A DNA stretch of 64,000 nt. Origin: Chromobacterium subtsugae (GTDB lineage: Bacteria > Pseudomonadota > Gammaproteobacteria > Burkholderiales > Chromobacteriaceae). Location of the stretch: contig NZ_JYKA01000012.1 in assembly GCF_001676875.1 (NCBI RefSeq), forward strand, positions 61,358-125,357. Reading direction: 5' to 3'. The notes under the pieces are model-generated. The model was not told the origin of the DNA, did not search any database, and saw only the letters and a list, made by a program, of their open reading frames with translations. A program made the translations under genes and the position numbers. Shown here piece after piece: positions 1 through 8,778 of the stretch; positions within the stretch are counted from its first letter, which is position 1, and each line of letters starts with the position of its first letter.

Positions 1-30
1 GTCCGAGTTAACAGCAACAAGGACTCAGGT

Positions 31-2289
31 ATGCGTTTTCATTTCCCCATCGTGATCATCGACGAGGATTTCCGCTCGGAAAACACCAGCGGCTCCGGCA
101 TCCGCGAACTGGCCGCCGCCATGGAGGCGGAAGGCATGAGCGTGATCGGCTACACCAGCTACGGCGACCTCACCTCTTTCGCCCAGCAGCAAAGCCGCGC
201 CGCCGGCTTCATCCTGTCGATAGACGATGAAGAATTCCAGACCGAGGACTCGGCCCAAGAGTCGCTGGGCAATCTGTACGGCTTCGTCGCCGAGATCCGC
301 CGCCGCAACCCGGACATCCCGGTCTACCTGTACGGCGAAACCCGCACCGCGCGCCACATCCCCAACGACATCCTGCGCGAGCTGCACGGCTTCATCCACA
401 TGCACGAGGACACGCCGGAGTTCGTCGCCCGCCACATCATCCGCGAAGCCAAGAGCTACCTGGACAACCTGGCGCCGCCGTTCTTCCGCGCGCTGGTCGA
501 CTACGCGCATGACGGCTCCTACTCCTGGCACTGCCCCGGCCACTCCGGCGGCGTCGCCTTCCTGAAGAGCCCGGTCGGCCAGATGTTCCACCAGTTCTTC
601 GGCGAAAACATGCTGCGCGCCGACGTCTGCAACGCGGTGGACGAGCTGGGCCAGCTGCTGGACCACACCGGCCCGATCGCGGCCTCCGAGCGCAACGCCG
701 CCCGCATCTTCAACGCCGACCACCTGTTCTTCGTCACCAACGGCACCTCGACCTCGAACAAGATCGTCTGGCACAGCTGCGTCGCCGCCGGCGACATCGT
801 GCTGGTGGACCGCAACTGCCACAAGTCCAATCTGCACGCCATCATCATGACCGGCGCCATCCCGGTGTTCCTGATGCCGACGCGCAACCACTACGGCATC
901 ATCGGCCCGATTCCGAAGTCCGAATTCCAGCCGGACACCATCAAGAAGAAGATCCTGGCCAACCCGTTCGCGCGCGAGATGCTGGAAAAGCACCCCAACC
1001 GCAAGCCGCGCATCCTGACGCTGACCCAATCCACCTACGACGGCATCCTCTACAACGTCGAGGAGATCAAGGGCCTGCTGGACGGCGAGGTGGACACCCT
1101 GCACTTCGACGAAGCCTGGCTGCCGCACGCCTGCTTCCATGACTTCTACCGCGACTTCCACGCCATCGGCGAAGGCCGTCCGCGCTGCGAAGACAGCCTG
1201 GTGTTCTCCACCCAATCCACCCACAAGCTGTTGGCCGGCATCAGCCAGGCCTCGCAAATCCTGGTGCAGGACCCGCAGAACCGCCAGCTGGACACCGCCT
1301 GGTTCAACGAGGCTTACCTGATGCACACCTCGACCAGCCCGCAATACTCGATCATCGCCAGCTGCGACGTGGCGGCCGCGATGATGGAGCAGCCGGGCGG
1401 CCAGTCGCTGGTGGAAGAGTCGCTGGTGGAGGCGATGGAATTCCGCCGCGCGATGCGCAAGGTGGACGAGGAATACGGCCGCGATTGGTGGTTCAGCGTA
1501 TGGGGCCCGGACAACCTGTCCGACGACGGCATCTGCGACCAGACCGACTGGACGCTGCGCCCGAACGAGCGCTGGCACGGCTTCGCCGGCATCGAGGACG
1601 GCTTCAACATGCTGGACCCGATCAAGGCCACCGTGCTGACCCCGGGCCTGGACGTGGACGGCAGCTTCGAGGAAATGGGCATCCCGGCCGCCATCGTCAC
1701 CAAGTACCTGACCGAGCACGGCGTGGTGGTGGAAAAGACTGGCCTGTACAGCTTCTTCATCATGTTCACCATCGGCATCACCAAAGGCCGCTGGAACACG
1801 CTGATCTCGCTGCTGCAGCAGTTCAAGGACGATTTCGACAAGAACCAGCCGATGTGGCGCGTGATGCCGGAGTTCATCGCCAAATACCCGCAATACGAGC
1901 GTGTCGGCTTGCAAGACCTGTGCCAGCGCATCCACGGCTTGTACGCCAAGCACGACGTGGCGCGGCTGACCACCGACATCTACCTGTCCGACATGGAGCC
2001 GGCGATGCGCCCGGCCGACGCCTTCGCCAAGATGGCGCACCGCGAGATCGAACGGGTGCCGGTGGACCAGTTGGAAGGCCGCGTCACCGCGGTGCTGCTG
2101 ACTCCGTATCCGCCGGGCATCCCGCTACTGATCCCGGGCGAGCGCTTCAACAAGACCATCGTCGACTACCTGCGCTTCGCCCAGGCCTTCAACCGCGAGC
2201 TGCCGGGCTTCGAAACCGACGTCCACGGCCTGGTGGCGGTGGAAGTGCAAGACCGCAAGGTTTACTGCGTCGACTGCGTCAAGCAATAA
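31..2289 (+). CDS. Orn/Lys/Arg decarboxylase (PLP, biodegradative type)
   Basis: A 752-aa fold-type I PLP decarboxylase that removes CO2 from a basic amino acid to give a polyamine or agmatine/cadaverine, in the cytoplasm. The N-terminal wing domain (about 1-130, beginning with an IIDEDF segment), the PLP core and the C-terminal domain are all present. The Schiff-base lysine lies in STHKLLAG, at about residue 399. That motif and its continuation ISQAS resemble the acid-inducible arginine decarboxylase AdiA; length also fits AdiA (about 755 aa), but lysine or ornithine specificity cannot be excluded. An AAGGA Shine-Dalgarno sits about 8 nt before the ATG. A terminator follows, so this is the last gene of its transcript. 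Family is certain, substrate inferred. Confidence 0.9.
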   Translation: MRFHFPIVIIDEDFRSENTSGSGIRELAAAMEAEGMSVIGYTSYGDLTSFAQQQSRAAGFILSIDDEEFQTEDSAQESLGNLYGFVAEIRRRNPDIPVYLYGETRTARHIPNDILRELHGFIHMHEDTPEFVARHIIREAKSYLDNLAPPFFRALVDYAHDGSYSWHCPGHSGGVAFLKSPVGQMFHQFFGENMLRADVCNAVDELGQLLDHTGPIAASERNAARIFNADHLFFVTNGTSTSNKIVWHSCVAAGDIVLVDRNCHKSNLHAIIMTGAIPVFLMPTRNHYGIIGPIPKSEFQPDTIKKKILANPFAREMLEKHPNRKPRILTLTQSTYDGILYNVEEIKGLLDGEVDTLHFDEAWLPHACFHDFYRDFHAIGEGRPRCEDSLVFSTQSTHKLLAGISQASQILVQDPQNRQLDTAWFNEAYLMHTSTSPQYSIIASCDVAAAMMEQPGGQSLVEESLVEAMEFRRAMRKVDEEYGRDWWFSVWGPDNLSDDGICDQTDWTLRPNERWHGFAGIEDGFNMLDPIKATVLTPGLDVDGSFEEMGIPAAIVTKYLTEHGVVVEKTGLYSFFIMFTIGITKGRWNTLISLLQQFKDDFDKNQPMWRVMPEFIAKYPQYERVGLQDLCQRIHGLYAKHDVARLTTDIYLSDMEPAMRPADAFAKMAHREIERVPVDQLEGRVTAVLLTPYPPGIPLLIPGERFNKTIVDYLRFAQAFNRELPGFETDVHGLVAVEVQDRKVYCVDCVKQ

Positions 2290-2309
2290 GGCTGCGGCGA
2301 GAAACGACC

Positions 2310-2335
2310 AAGGCGGGAGCGATCCCGCCTTTTTT
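2310..2335 (+). terminator. Rho-independent terminator of the decarboxylase gene
   Basis: A perfect 9-bp stem (AAGGCGGGA / TCCCGCCTT) with loop GCGA runs into a T tract, 20 nt after the decarboxylase stop codon. It separates this gene from the convergent GGDEF gene. Confidence 0.9.
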
Positions 2336-2343
2336 CATGCCCG

Positions 2344-3267
2344 CTACAGCCGCACGCGCCAGGTGTTGCGGCCGCCGGCCTTGGCCTGGTACAGCGCCTC
2401 GTCGGCCCTGGCCAGCGCCGCCATCAGGTCGTCGCCGCCGCGCAGCAGGGTCATGCCGGCCGAACAGGTATAGGTAAAGGCCGGCGCCTCGGCCAACGGC
2501 CGCGAGGCCTGCACCTCGATCAAGATCGCCTGCAGCAGCGCCTCCGCCTGCTCCAGGCCGCTGCCCGGGGCCAGCAGCAGAAACTCCTCGCCGCCGAGCC
2601 TGCCCAGGCTGTCGTGCGGCTTCAGCAGCGGCTGCAGCCGGTGCGCGAAATCGCGCAGCACCGCGTCGCCGGCCAGATGGCCCTGCACGTCGTTGATCAA
2701 TTTGAAATGGTCCAGGTCCAGGATGGCAATGGCTGCCGCTTGGCAGGCGCCATGGCCAAACTGCGCCAGCATGCCTTCCAGTTGCTGCAGGATGTGGCCG
2801 CGGTTGCCCAGGCCGGTCAAAGGGTCGGTCAGCGCCGCGCGCTGCGCCAGGTCGCGCGCCTGCCTCAGCTCACGCTCGCCGACGCGCAGGTCGGTGATAT
2901 CGCTGCCGACGCACAGCATCCAGCCGCCCGGCTGGGTGGTTTCGGTCATCCAGATCCAGCGGCCGTCGGCCAGGTCGGTCTCGAAGGCGCGAAACGGCAG
3001 CTTGGCGCGCCGCGATTTCGCCGAAGCGAGCCAAGCTTCGAAGTCCCGGGTCTGGATCAAGGTGCCGCGGCCGTTGCGGTAATTGCGCCGCATCAGCTCC
3101 ACCCAGCAAATGCGCTCGTCCGGCGCCACATCCAGCGCGGCGCAGAAGGCCGGATTGGCGTAACGCAGGCCATCGCGTTCGTCGAACAGGGCGATCAGCA
3201 ACGGGCTGTCCAGCTGCAACGACAGCAGGCGGGCGGCGATGTCTTGGTCTTCATCGGCAGGCTTCAT
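2344..3267 (-). CDS. PAS-GGDEF diguanylate cyclase
   Basis: A 307-aa soluble diguanylate cyclase that would make c-di-GMP from two GTP. The N-terminal half (about 25-130) reads as a PAS sensor domain (FDERDGLRYANPAF is a typical PAS opening) and the C-terminal half as a GGDEF domain. The active-site loop is GGEEF in RLGGEEFLLL, which is catalytically competent. No membrane segment or EAL domain is visible. An RxxD inhibitory site was not obvious. It is convergent with the decarboxylase gene and not tightly linked to the next minus-strand gene. Ligand of the PAS domain is unknown. Confidence 0.88.
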   Translation of the reverse strand: MKPADEDQDIAARLLSLQLDSPLLIALFDERDGLRYANPAFCAALDVAPDERICWVELMRRNYRNGRGTLIQTRDFEAWLASAKSRRAKLPFRAFETDLADGRWIWMTETTQPGGWMLCVGSDITDLRVGERELRQARDLAQRAALTDPLTGLGNRGHILQQLEGMLAQFGHGACQAAAIAILDLDHFKLINDVQGHLAGDAVLRDFAHRLQPLLKPHDSLGRLGGEEFLLLAPGSGLEQAEALLQAILIEVQASRPLAEAPAFTYTCSAGMTLLRGGDDLMAALARADEALYQAKAGGRNTWRVRL

Positions 3268-3365
3268 ACACTGGCATCCGGCAATACCCGGGCCGGCGCG
3301 GCGCGGCCCGCCGCCGCCCGTTGCGGACGGCGCTCATAAGCCATGGTAGCGCAAAACCGCGGCGG

Positions 3366-4016
3366 CTAACGGCGCGCGCCGGCGCGCAAGCGCTGGATGA
3401 TGAAGTAGGTCCACGCCAGCGTCGCGGCGCCGATCAGCAGCAGCACCGCGGCTGCGACGAATGTCCCTCCCAGCAACAGCAGCAGCGCCGCCAGCGTCAA
3501 TATCAGGCCAAGCAGGCCCAGCAACGCCGCAGCCAGCCATCCCAACGCCGCCGGCAGCGGCGTCTGCGCCGACTGCGACTGCTGCCCTACCCGTTTGCGC
3601 GTGTCGCGATACGCCTCAATCGTCGGCAGCCGACCCAGCAACACGGCCAGCGCGCCCGGCAACAGAGCCAGGACCAGCAGCAGCGCCTTGACGCCGTAAG
3701 CGCCATTGCCGGACAAGCCTTGCAGCAGCAAACCGCCGAACAGCCCGTACAGGAACAAACCCCAAGCCAGGGTACTCAACGGCCGCCGCGTCGCCAAGGG
3801 CAGCAGCAAGAGCAGCGCGGCGATCAGCAAGGCCGCCTCCAGCATATAGCTGGCCCAGCCATGCAGATGCACGCCAGGCCCATGTTTGCCGGGCACGTAG
3901 AAATCGCGTTGCCAGCAGCTGAAACCGGCGTAGCCAGCCGTGGCGGCGGCCAGCAATGCCCGCTTCGCCTTGTCCTGCGGCGTCAGCGCCGGCTCGCGCC
4001 GTTCGATTTCTTCCAT
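3366..4016 (-). CDS. polytopic membrane protein of unknown function
   Basis: I do not recognise this 216-aa protein. The N-terminal 18 residues are charged and cytosolic-looking. About five or six hydrophobic segments follow (near residues 20-36, 55-73, 83-100, 109-127, 155-178 and 184-206), separated by short basic loops, and the protein ends with RLRAGARR. A short loop after the first segment carries YVPGKHGPGVHLHGW, rich in Gly and His. It lies 13 nt downstream of the LysE-type exporter gene on the same strand and is probably cotranscribed with it. No catalytic motif is seen. Confidence 0.7.
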   Translation of the reverse strand: MEEIERREPALTPQDKAKRALLAAATAGYAGFSCWQRDFYVPGKHGPGVHLHGWASYMLEAALLIAALLLLLPLATRRPLSTLAWGLFLYGLFGGLLLQGLSGNGAYGVKALLLVLALLPGALAVLLGRLPTIEAYRDTRKRVGQQSQSAQTPLPAALGWLAAALLGLLGLILTLAALLLLLGGTFVAAAVLLLIGAATLAWTYFIIQRLRAGARR

Positions 4017-4029
4017 ATCGCCCCCAAGC

Positions 4030-4659
4030 TCAACGCTGGCCGGCCGCCAGCAAGCGCAGCGCCAACCCGCCGAACACCGTCGCCAGCAGGTATTGCGGCC
4101 AGCGCCCCGCGCCCTGGCCCGACAAGGCCCTGCCCATCCTGCTGCTGGCGACGATCACCAGCGCGTTGACGGCAAAACCCACCGCGTTCAGCACCGTGGC
4201 CAACAGCATGATCTGCAGCGCCACCGGGCCGGCCTGCGGCTGCACGAACTGCGGAAACAGCGCCAGCACGAACAGCGCCATCTTGGGATTGAGCAGATTG
4301 GTGGTCAGCCCCTGCAGCGCGATGCGCGCCAGCGGCCGGCCGGGTTCGGCGGAGCCGGCCGCGCGCAGCACGCTCTTGCTCTTCAAGGTGGTCCAGGCCA
4401 GGTACAGCAAATAGGCGGCGCCGGCGATGCGCACCGCGTCATAGGCCATCGGCACCAGCATGAACAGCTGGGCCAGGCCCAGCGCCGCCAACAGGGCGTG
4501 GCAATAGGTGCCGAGCTGAATGCCGAACAGCGTGGCGAAGCCGGCGCGCAGCCCCTGGCCGGCGCTGCGGCTGGCGATCAGCAGCATGTCGGGGCCTGGC
4601 GTGGCGGCCAACGCGAGACAGGCGAGGGAGAATAGCAGCAGGGTGGACAAGGTGGGCAT
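4030..4659 (-). CDS. LysE/RhtB family amino-acid exporter
   Basis: A 209-aa inner-membrane protein of the LysE/RhtB translocator family, which exports amino acids such as threonine, homoserine or leucine by proton antiport. The family signature is clear: an N-terminal helix, then ATPGPDMLLIASRSAGQG near residue 19, an LLYLAWTTLKS segment near 70, and NLLNPKMALFVLALFPQF near 120. Length fits the family (about 205-215). The reading frame is open well upstream, but the ATG at 4659 gives the standard N-terminus (MPTLSTLLLFSLACLALAAT). It is divergent from the GNAT gene. The substrate cannot be read from the sequence. Confidence 0.9.
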   Translation of the reverse strand: MPTLSTLLLFSLACLALAATPGPDMLLIASRSAGQGLRAGFATLFGIQLGTYCHALLAALGLAQLFMLVPMAYDAVRIAGAAYLLYLAWTTLKSKSVLRAAGSAEPGRPLARIALQGLTTNLLNPKMALFVLALFPQFVQPQAGPVALQIMLLATVLNAVGFAVNALVIVASSRMGRALSGQGAGRWPQYLLATVFGGLALRLLAAGQR

Positions 4660-4795
4660 GGGCGAGGCTCCGCAATCGGTCACGAAGGCATTCATCATAC
4701 CGACATCGTCAGGAGTCGAACAACCGTGAGCATACGGTTTGAAACGCATCGCCATTTCCGGCATAGCTATTTGTCCTAACCAGATGGAGCCCACG

Positions 4796-5350
4796 ATGGA
4801 CTTTCCCACGCTTCGCACCGAACGCCTGACGCTGCGCGAGATCACGCAGCGCGACGCGCCCGCGCTGCTGGCCATCCACGGCGACGCCGATGCGATGCGC
4901 TGGTACGGCACCGACCCGATTTCCAGCCTGGAGCAAGCGCGCGCGATGGTGGAGACATTCGCCGGCTGGAGAAGCTTGCCCGCGCCCGGCGTGCGCTGGG
5001 GACTGGCGCGCCGGGAGGATGACGCGCTGATCGGCAGCCTCGGCCTGTTCAAATGGAACCGGGGCTGGCGCAGCTGCACGCTGGGCTACGAACTGGCGCG
5101 CGCCTGCCAAGGGCAGGGCCTAATGGGCGAGGCGCTGCGCGCCGCGCTGGCCTGGGGCTTCGAGCATATGGAGCTGAACCGGATCGAGGCTCAGGTGCAC
5201 CCCGACAACCAGGCCTCGCTCACGCTGCTGGAACGGCTTGATTTCAAGGTGGAAGGCCGCGCGCGCCAGGCCGGCTTCTGGCTGGGCCGCCATCAGGACT
5301 TGATCACACACTCGCTGTTGCGAGAGGACAGCGCGCTGGCCACCGCGTAA
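4796..5350 (+). CDS. GNAT N-acetyltransferase, RimJ/RimL type
   Basis: A 184-aa GNAT acetyltransferase of the RimJ/RimL group, which moves acetyl from acetyl-CoA to a primary amine (protein N-terminus, antibiotic or small amine). It opens with LRTERLTLREITQRDAPALLAIHGD, typical of the group, and has the acetyl-CoA loop ACQGQGLMGEALRAALAWGF and NRIEAQVHPDNQASLTLLERLDFKVEG near the C-terminus. An upstream in-frame ATG at 4784 exists, but GGAG before the ATG at 4796 favours the later start. It is divergent from the amino-acid exporter. Substrate unknown. Confidence 0.88.
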   Translation: MDFPTLRTERLTLREITQRDAPALLAIHGDADAMRWYGTDPISSLEQARAMVETFAGWRSLPAPGVRWGLARREDDALIGSLGLFKWNRGWRSCTLGYELARACQGQGLMGEALRAALAWGFEHMELNRIEAQVHPDNQASLTLLERLDFKVEGRARQAGFWLGRHQDLITHSLLREDSALATA

Positions 5351-5410
5351 CGGCGACGAGCGATCACGATTCGCTTGGCTGGCGGCGTCCCGCCGCGGAG
5401 CGTTGCCAGC

Positions 5411-6202
5411 CTACCAGCCGTTTTCCAGCACGATGTGGCCCGGCGCGTTCTGCCGGGTCATCCGGTAGCCCATTTTCATCAACTGGCGGTGGGTGTCCTC
5501 CACCATCTGCGGATTGCCGCACAGCATGAAGCGGCTATGCTCCGGCGACATCTCCACCCCGGCCCGCCGCGCCAGCCGGCCGTCGGCCAGCAATTGCGGG
5601 TAGCGGGCGTCCAGCATGTCCGCCGGCGCGTCCCGGGTCACCACCGGCAGGTAGTGCAGCTTGTGGCCGTGCTCGCGCCACAGCGGGTGCTCGCGCAGTT
5701 CGGCGATTTCGCGCTGGAACGACAACTCCGCGGCATCGCGCACGCAGTGCGACAGGATGATGCGCTCGAAACGCTGCCAGGCGTCCGGCTGGCGCAATAT
5801 CGACAGATAGGGCGCGATGCCGGTGCCGGTGGCCAGCAGCCACAGGTCGCGGCCGGCCGGCAGCCTGTCCTCCTGGAAGAAGCCGAGCGCCTTCTTGTCC
5901 AGCATCACCTGGCCGCCGGGCGCGAGCTTGGCCAGCAAGGGGCTGAACTGGCCGGCCTCCACCACGATGGAGTAGAACTCCAGATGCTCGTCGTACACCG
6001 CCGAACACATCGAATACGCGCGCCACACCTGGCCGCCGTTCGCCAGCGGCAGGCCGAGCCGGGCGAACTGGCCGGCCGCGAAGCGGAAGCCGGCCGGCCG
6101 CGTCAGGCGGAAGCTGATCAGCTTGTCGGTCCAGCGCCGCATGTCGAGTATGGTTTCGGTGGTGTATTTTTGTTGGATCTCGGCTTCCAGTTCGGCATTC
6201 AT
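5411..6202 (-). CDS. fpr: ferredoxin--NADP+ reductase
   Basis: A 263-aa FAD flavoprotein of the bacterial Fpr type that exchanges electrons between NADP(H) and ferredoxin or flavodoxin, often for oxidative-stress defence and Fe-S assembly. The FAD motif is RAYSMCSA (family R-x-Y-S), at about residue 56. The NADP part begins LLATGTGIAPYLSIL and includes a late MLCGNPQMVED segment; the protein ends at ENGW, like the family, which often has an aromatic C-terminus. Length fits. No strong Shine-Dalgarno is visible; an inverted repeat lies 17 nt upstream of the ATG (6219-6237) and may be an operator. Confidence 0.92.
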   Translation of the reverse strand: MNAELEAEIQQKYTTETILDMRRWTDKLISFRLTRPAGFRFAAGQFARLGLPLANGGQVWRAYSMCSAVYDEHLEFYSIVVEAGQFSPLLAKLAPGGQVMLDKKALGFFQEDRLPAGRDLWLLATGTGIAPYLSILRQPDAWQRFERIILSHCVRDAAELSFQREIAELREHPLWREHGHKLHYLPVVTRDAPADMLDARYPQLLADGRLARRAGVEMSPEHSRFMLCGNPQMVEDTHRQLMKMGYRMTRQNAPGHIVLENGW

Positions 6203-6218
6203 CTCAGGGCGACCATTA

Positions 6219-6237
6219 GTTGAGTGATTTACTCAAC
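6219..6237. promoter_or_regulatory. 7-5-7 inverted repeat upstream of fpr
   Basis: GTTGAGT and ACTCAAC are perfect inverted arms around GATTT. The element lies 17-35 nt before the fpr ATG and overlaps the end of the upstream Nudix gene. Its position suits a repressor or activator site; in pseudomonads fpr is controlled by a LysR protein, but no match to a known box is claimed here. Confidence 0.4.
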
Positions 6238-6637
6238 AATTATGCGCCGCCGGCTCCTGTCTGCCAAGCCAGTCCGCCAGCTGCGGATGCAGCTCGTCCG
6301 CCGCCAGCGCCGTCAAGGCCGCCAGCGGCAAGGGCAGCAGCGCCGCCACCTCCGGGCCGAGACGCCAGCGCGCCGGCAGCGGCGCGTCGAACAATTCGCA
6401 GACTTCTCCGTCCAGCTTCATCCGCCCCAAAGGCCTGAGCGGCAGGTCCGCGATGCCCAGTTCCTCCTCCAATTCGCGGGCCGCGGCCGCCGCCGGCGTC
6501 TCGCCAGCCTCGATGCCGCCTCCAGCGGCGAAATCCAGCCGCCCCGGATGGCTGTCGTCGTCCCAGGCGCGGCGCTGCCACCAGCATTGGCTATCGTCGC
6601 GCAGGAAAATCAGTACACTGGTGGCTGCAACATCCAT
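6233..6637 (-). CDS. Nudix hydrolase
   Basis: A 134-aa Nudix hydrolase that cleaves a nucleoside diphosphate linked to another moiety, using Mg2+. The Nudix box is complete: GGIEAGETPAAAAARELEEE then LGI, matching GX5EX7REUXEEXGU, at about residues 38-60. The N-terminus (MDVAATSVLIFLRDDSQCWW) is the usual first beta-strand. The C-terminus ends near HNC. It lies directly upstream of fpr on the same strand, 30 nt apart, and may be cotranscribed. Substrate could be an oxidised nucleotide or an ADP-ribose type compound; the sequence does not decide. Confidence 0.88.
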   Translation of the reverse strand: MDVAATSVLIFLRDDSQCWWQRRAWDDDSHPGRLDFAAGGGIEAGETPAAAAARELEEELGIADLPLRPLGRMKLDGEVCELFDAPLPARWRLGPEVAALLPLPLAALTALAADELHPQLADWLGRQEPAAHNC

Positions 6638-6719
6638 CTTGTCTCCATGCTGTCGCGCAAAGCGTCACATCCTGCCAGGCGGATGTCATGCAGACAACCA
6701 CCCGACAAGGAAGCCAGCC

Positions 6720-7655
6720 ATGCCCATCGCCATCGCCCTGCACGGCGGCGCAGGAACCCTGCGCCGCAGCGAAATGGACGCCGCCGCCGAACAAGCTTAC
6801 CGCGCCGGCCTAGCCCGCGCGCTGGAGGCCGGCCATGCGGTATTGCGCGCCGGCGGCAGCGCGCTCGACGCGGTGTGCGCCAGCGTCTGCGCGCTGGAGG
6901 ACGATCCGCTGTTCAACGCCGGCCGCGGCTCGGTGTACACGCTGGACGGCAAGCAGGAAATGGAGGCTGCGGTGATGGACGGCAGCCGCCAGGATGCCGG
7001 CAGCGTCACCGGCCTTGGCTGCGTGCAAAACCCGGTGCTGCTGGCGCGCGCGGTGATGGAGCGCAGCCCCCATGTGACGCTGGGCTTCGCCGCCGCCGAA
7101 GACTTCGCCCGCCGGGAAGGTTTGGACATGCGGCCGCCGGAATACTTCCACACCGACAAGCGCTGGCAAGCGCTGCTGCTGGAGAAAGAGCGGCTGGCCA
7201 GCGGCGGCAAGGACGAGGACATTCCCGAAGACCGCAAACACGGCACGGTGGGCGCGGTGGCGCTGGATGACCAGGGCCGCCTGGCCGCCGCCACCTCCAC
7301 CGGCGGCCGCACCGCCAAGTGGCCGGGCCGCATCGGCGACACGCCGGTGATAGGCGCCGGCACCTGGGCCGACGGCGACTGCGCGGTATCGGCCACCGGC
7401 CATGGCGAATACTTCGTCCGCGCCGCCGCCGGCCATGAAATCTCGGCCCGGATCCGCTATCTGGGGGAAACGCTGGAACAAGCCTGCGCCGCGGTGGTGC
7501 AAGACGACCTGCCGCGGCTGGGCGGCACCGGCGGGGTAGTGGCGGTGGACAAGAACGGCCGGGTGGCGCTGCCCTTCAATTGCGAAGGCATGTACCGCGC
7601 CGCCATCGACGGCCAGGGCCGCGCCACGCTGGCCATCTACCGCGGGGAAGGCTAG
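6720..7655 (+). CDS. iaaA: isoaspartyl peptidase / L-asparaginase (Ntn hydrolase)
   Basis: A 311-aa plant-type asparaginase that hydrolyses isoaspartyl dipeptides and asparagine after autocleavage into alpha and beta chains. It begins MPIAIALHGGAGTLRR, the usual N-terminus, has LFNAGRGSVYTLDG (about 60-75) and the cleavage/nucleophile site KHGTVGAVALD, where the threonine (about residue 179) becomes the beta-chain N-terminus. GGRTAKWPGRIGDTPVIGAG and ATGHGEYF are typical substrate-site segments. The frame is open upstream, but the ATG at 6720 gives the family N-terminus. Its TAG stop overlaps that of the convergent nitronate monooxygenase gene by 4 nt. Confidence 0.92.
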   Translation: MPIAIALHGGAGTLRRSEMDAAAEQAYRAGLARALEAGHAVLRAGGSALDAVCASVCALEDDPLFNAGRGSVYTLDGKQEMEAAVMDGSRQDAGSVTGLGCVQNPVLLARAVMERSPHVTLGFAAAEDFARREGLDMRPPEYFHTDKRWQALLLEKERLASGGKDEDIPEDRKHGTVGAVALDDQGRLAAATSTGGRTAKWPGRIGDTPVIGAGTWADGDCAVSATGHGEYFVRAAAGHEISARIRYLGETLEQACAAVVQDDLPRLGGTGGVVAVDKNGRVALPFNCEGMYRAAIDGQGRATLAIYRGEG

Positions 7656-8707
7656 CGGTAAGCCGCCTGCCATTCGGCCAGCAGCTGGGCGACCAATTCC
7701 GCCGCCGGCAGCTCGCGCGCCAGGGCCACGCCTTCGCCGGCCCACAGCGACATCAGGTCCCGGCGCCCGGCCTGGACCGCGGCGGCGCGCAGCGGGCCGG
7801 TCAGCGCGTTGGTCACCGGATAGGCCGGCAACTGGTCCTGCGACTTGGCCATCTCTTCCATGTAGCGGTTGTCCAGCCCGCGCGCCATCCGGCCGGAAAA
7901 AGCGCGCGTCAGCCGGGTCGCCCCGCTCTGCGCCGCCGCCAGCGCCTGCTTCCACGGCGCGGAAATGCCGGACTCCGGGCAACGCAGAAAAGCCGTGCCC
8001 AGCAAGCAGGCTTGCGCGCCGTGGCGCATCGCGCCGGCGATGTCCTTGCCGTTCATGATGCCGCCGGCGGCCAGCACCGGCACCGGCAGGTTTTGCGCCA
8101 GCTCGTACACCAGCGACAACATAGGCCGCAGCGACTGCTCCTGCGGCCCGATGAAGGTGCCGCGGTGGCCGCCCGCCTCGCGCCCTTGCGCGCACACCGC
8201 GTCCGCGCCCAGCTGCGCCCAGGCCAGCCCTTCGGCCAGGTTGGTGGCGGTGCCTATCACCTGGATGCCGGCTTGCTTCAACGCCTGCATCCGCGCGGCG
8301 TCCAGAATGTCGAAAGTGAAGCTGGCGAAAGCCGGCCGCAACGCCAGCAGCGCGTCGAACTGGCGATCGAACGGCTGGCAGAAACTGGCCGGAACCGATG
8401 GCGGCGCCAACCCCAGCTCCGCATGCCACGGCGCCAGCAGCTTCAGCGCCGGCTCCAGCTCGGCCACCGCCGGCGCCGGAGGGGCCTGAACGAACAGATT
8501 GACGCCGAACGGCCGGTCGGTCAGGGCGCGGATGCGCGCCGTCTCCTCGCCGATCTGCTCCGGCGACAGCATGGCGCCGGCCAGAAAGCCCAGGCCGCCG
8601 GCGCCGGACACCGCCGCCACCAATTGCGGCGTGGTCGCGCCGCCCGCCATCGGCGCCTGTATCACCGGCAGCTTGAGCTGCGACTTCTGCCAGAATGCTG
8701 AAGACAT
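7652..8707 (-). CDS. nitronate monooxygenase (FMN)
   Basis: A 351-aa FMN-dependent nitronate monooxygenase that oxidises toxic alkyl nitronates (for example propionate-3-nitronate) to carbonyls. The TIM-barrel N-terminus has LPVIQAPMAGGATTPQLVAA and GGLGFLAG; the hallmark AQGREAGGHRGTF with the catalytic histidine lies near residue 182, followed by PVLAAGGIMNG and a LLGTAFLRCPES phosphate loop. A GTG start one codon upstream is possible, but AAGGAG lies about 6 nt from the ATG at 8707, which is preferred. Convergent with iaaA, sharing stop-codon bases. 2-Nitropropane dioxygenase is an older name for this family. Confidence 0.9.
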   Translation of the reverse strand: MSSAFWQKSQLKLPVIQAPMAGGATTPQLVAAVSGAGGLGFLAGAMLSPEQIGEETARIRALTDRPFGVNLFVQAPPAPAVAELEPALKLLAPWHAELGLAPPSVPASFCQPFDRQFDALLALRPAFASFTFDILDAARMQALKQAGIQVIGTATNLAEGLAWAQLGADAVCAQGREAGGHRGTFIGPQEQSLRPMLSLVYELAQNLPVPVLAAGGIMNGKDIAGAMRHGAQACLLGTAFLRCPESGISAPWKQALAAAQSGATRLTRAFSGRMARGLDNRYMEEMAKSQDQLPAYPVTNALTGPLRAAAVQAGRRDLMSLWAGEGVALARELPAAELVAQLLAEWQAAYR

Positions 8708-8778
8708 CACGCTCTCCTTGTCGCCGGCGCCGCGCCGGCCTGTGGTGTCGGATGTGCCGCCAATCCCGCTGGCCGGGC

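Noticed and set aside
25..2040. 671-codon antisense frame across the decarboxylase gene
   Set aside because: It is an opposite-strand shadow of a clear PLP decarboxylase. It is rich in Val, Gln, His, Arg and Ala without any domain.
4660..5079. N-terminal extension of the LysE-type exporter to 349 aa
   Set aside because: The extension is antisense to the GNAT gene; the ATG at 4659 gives the standard family N-terminus.
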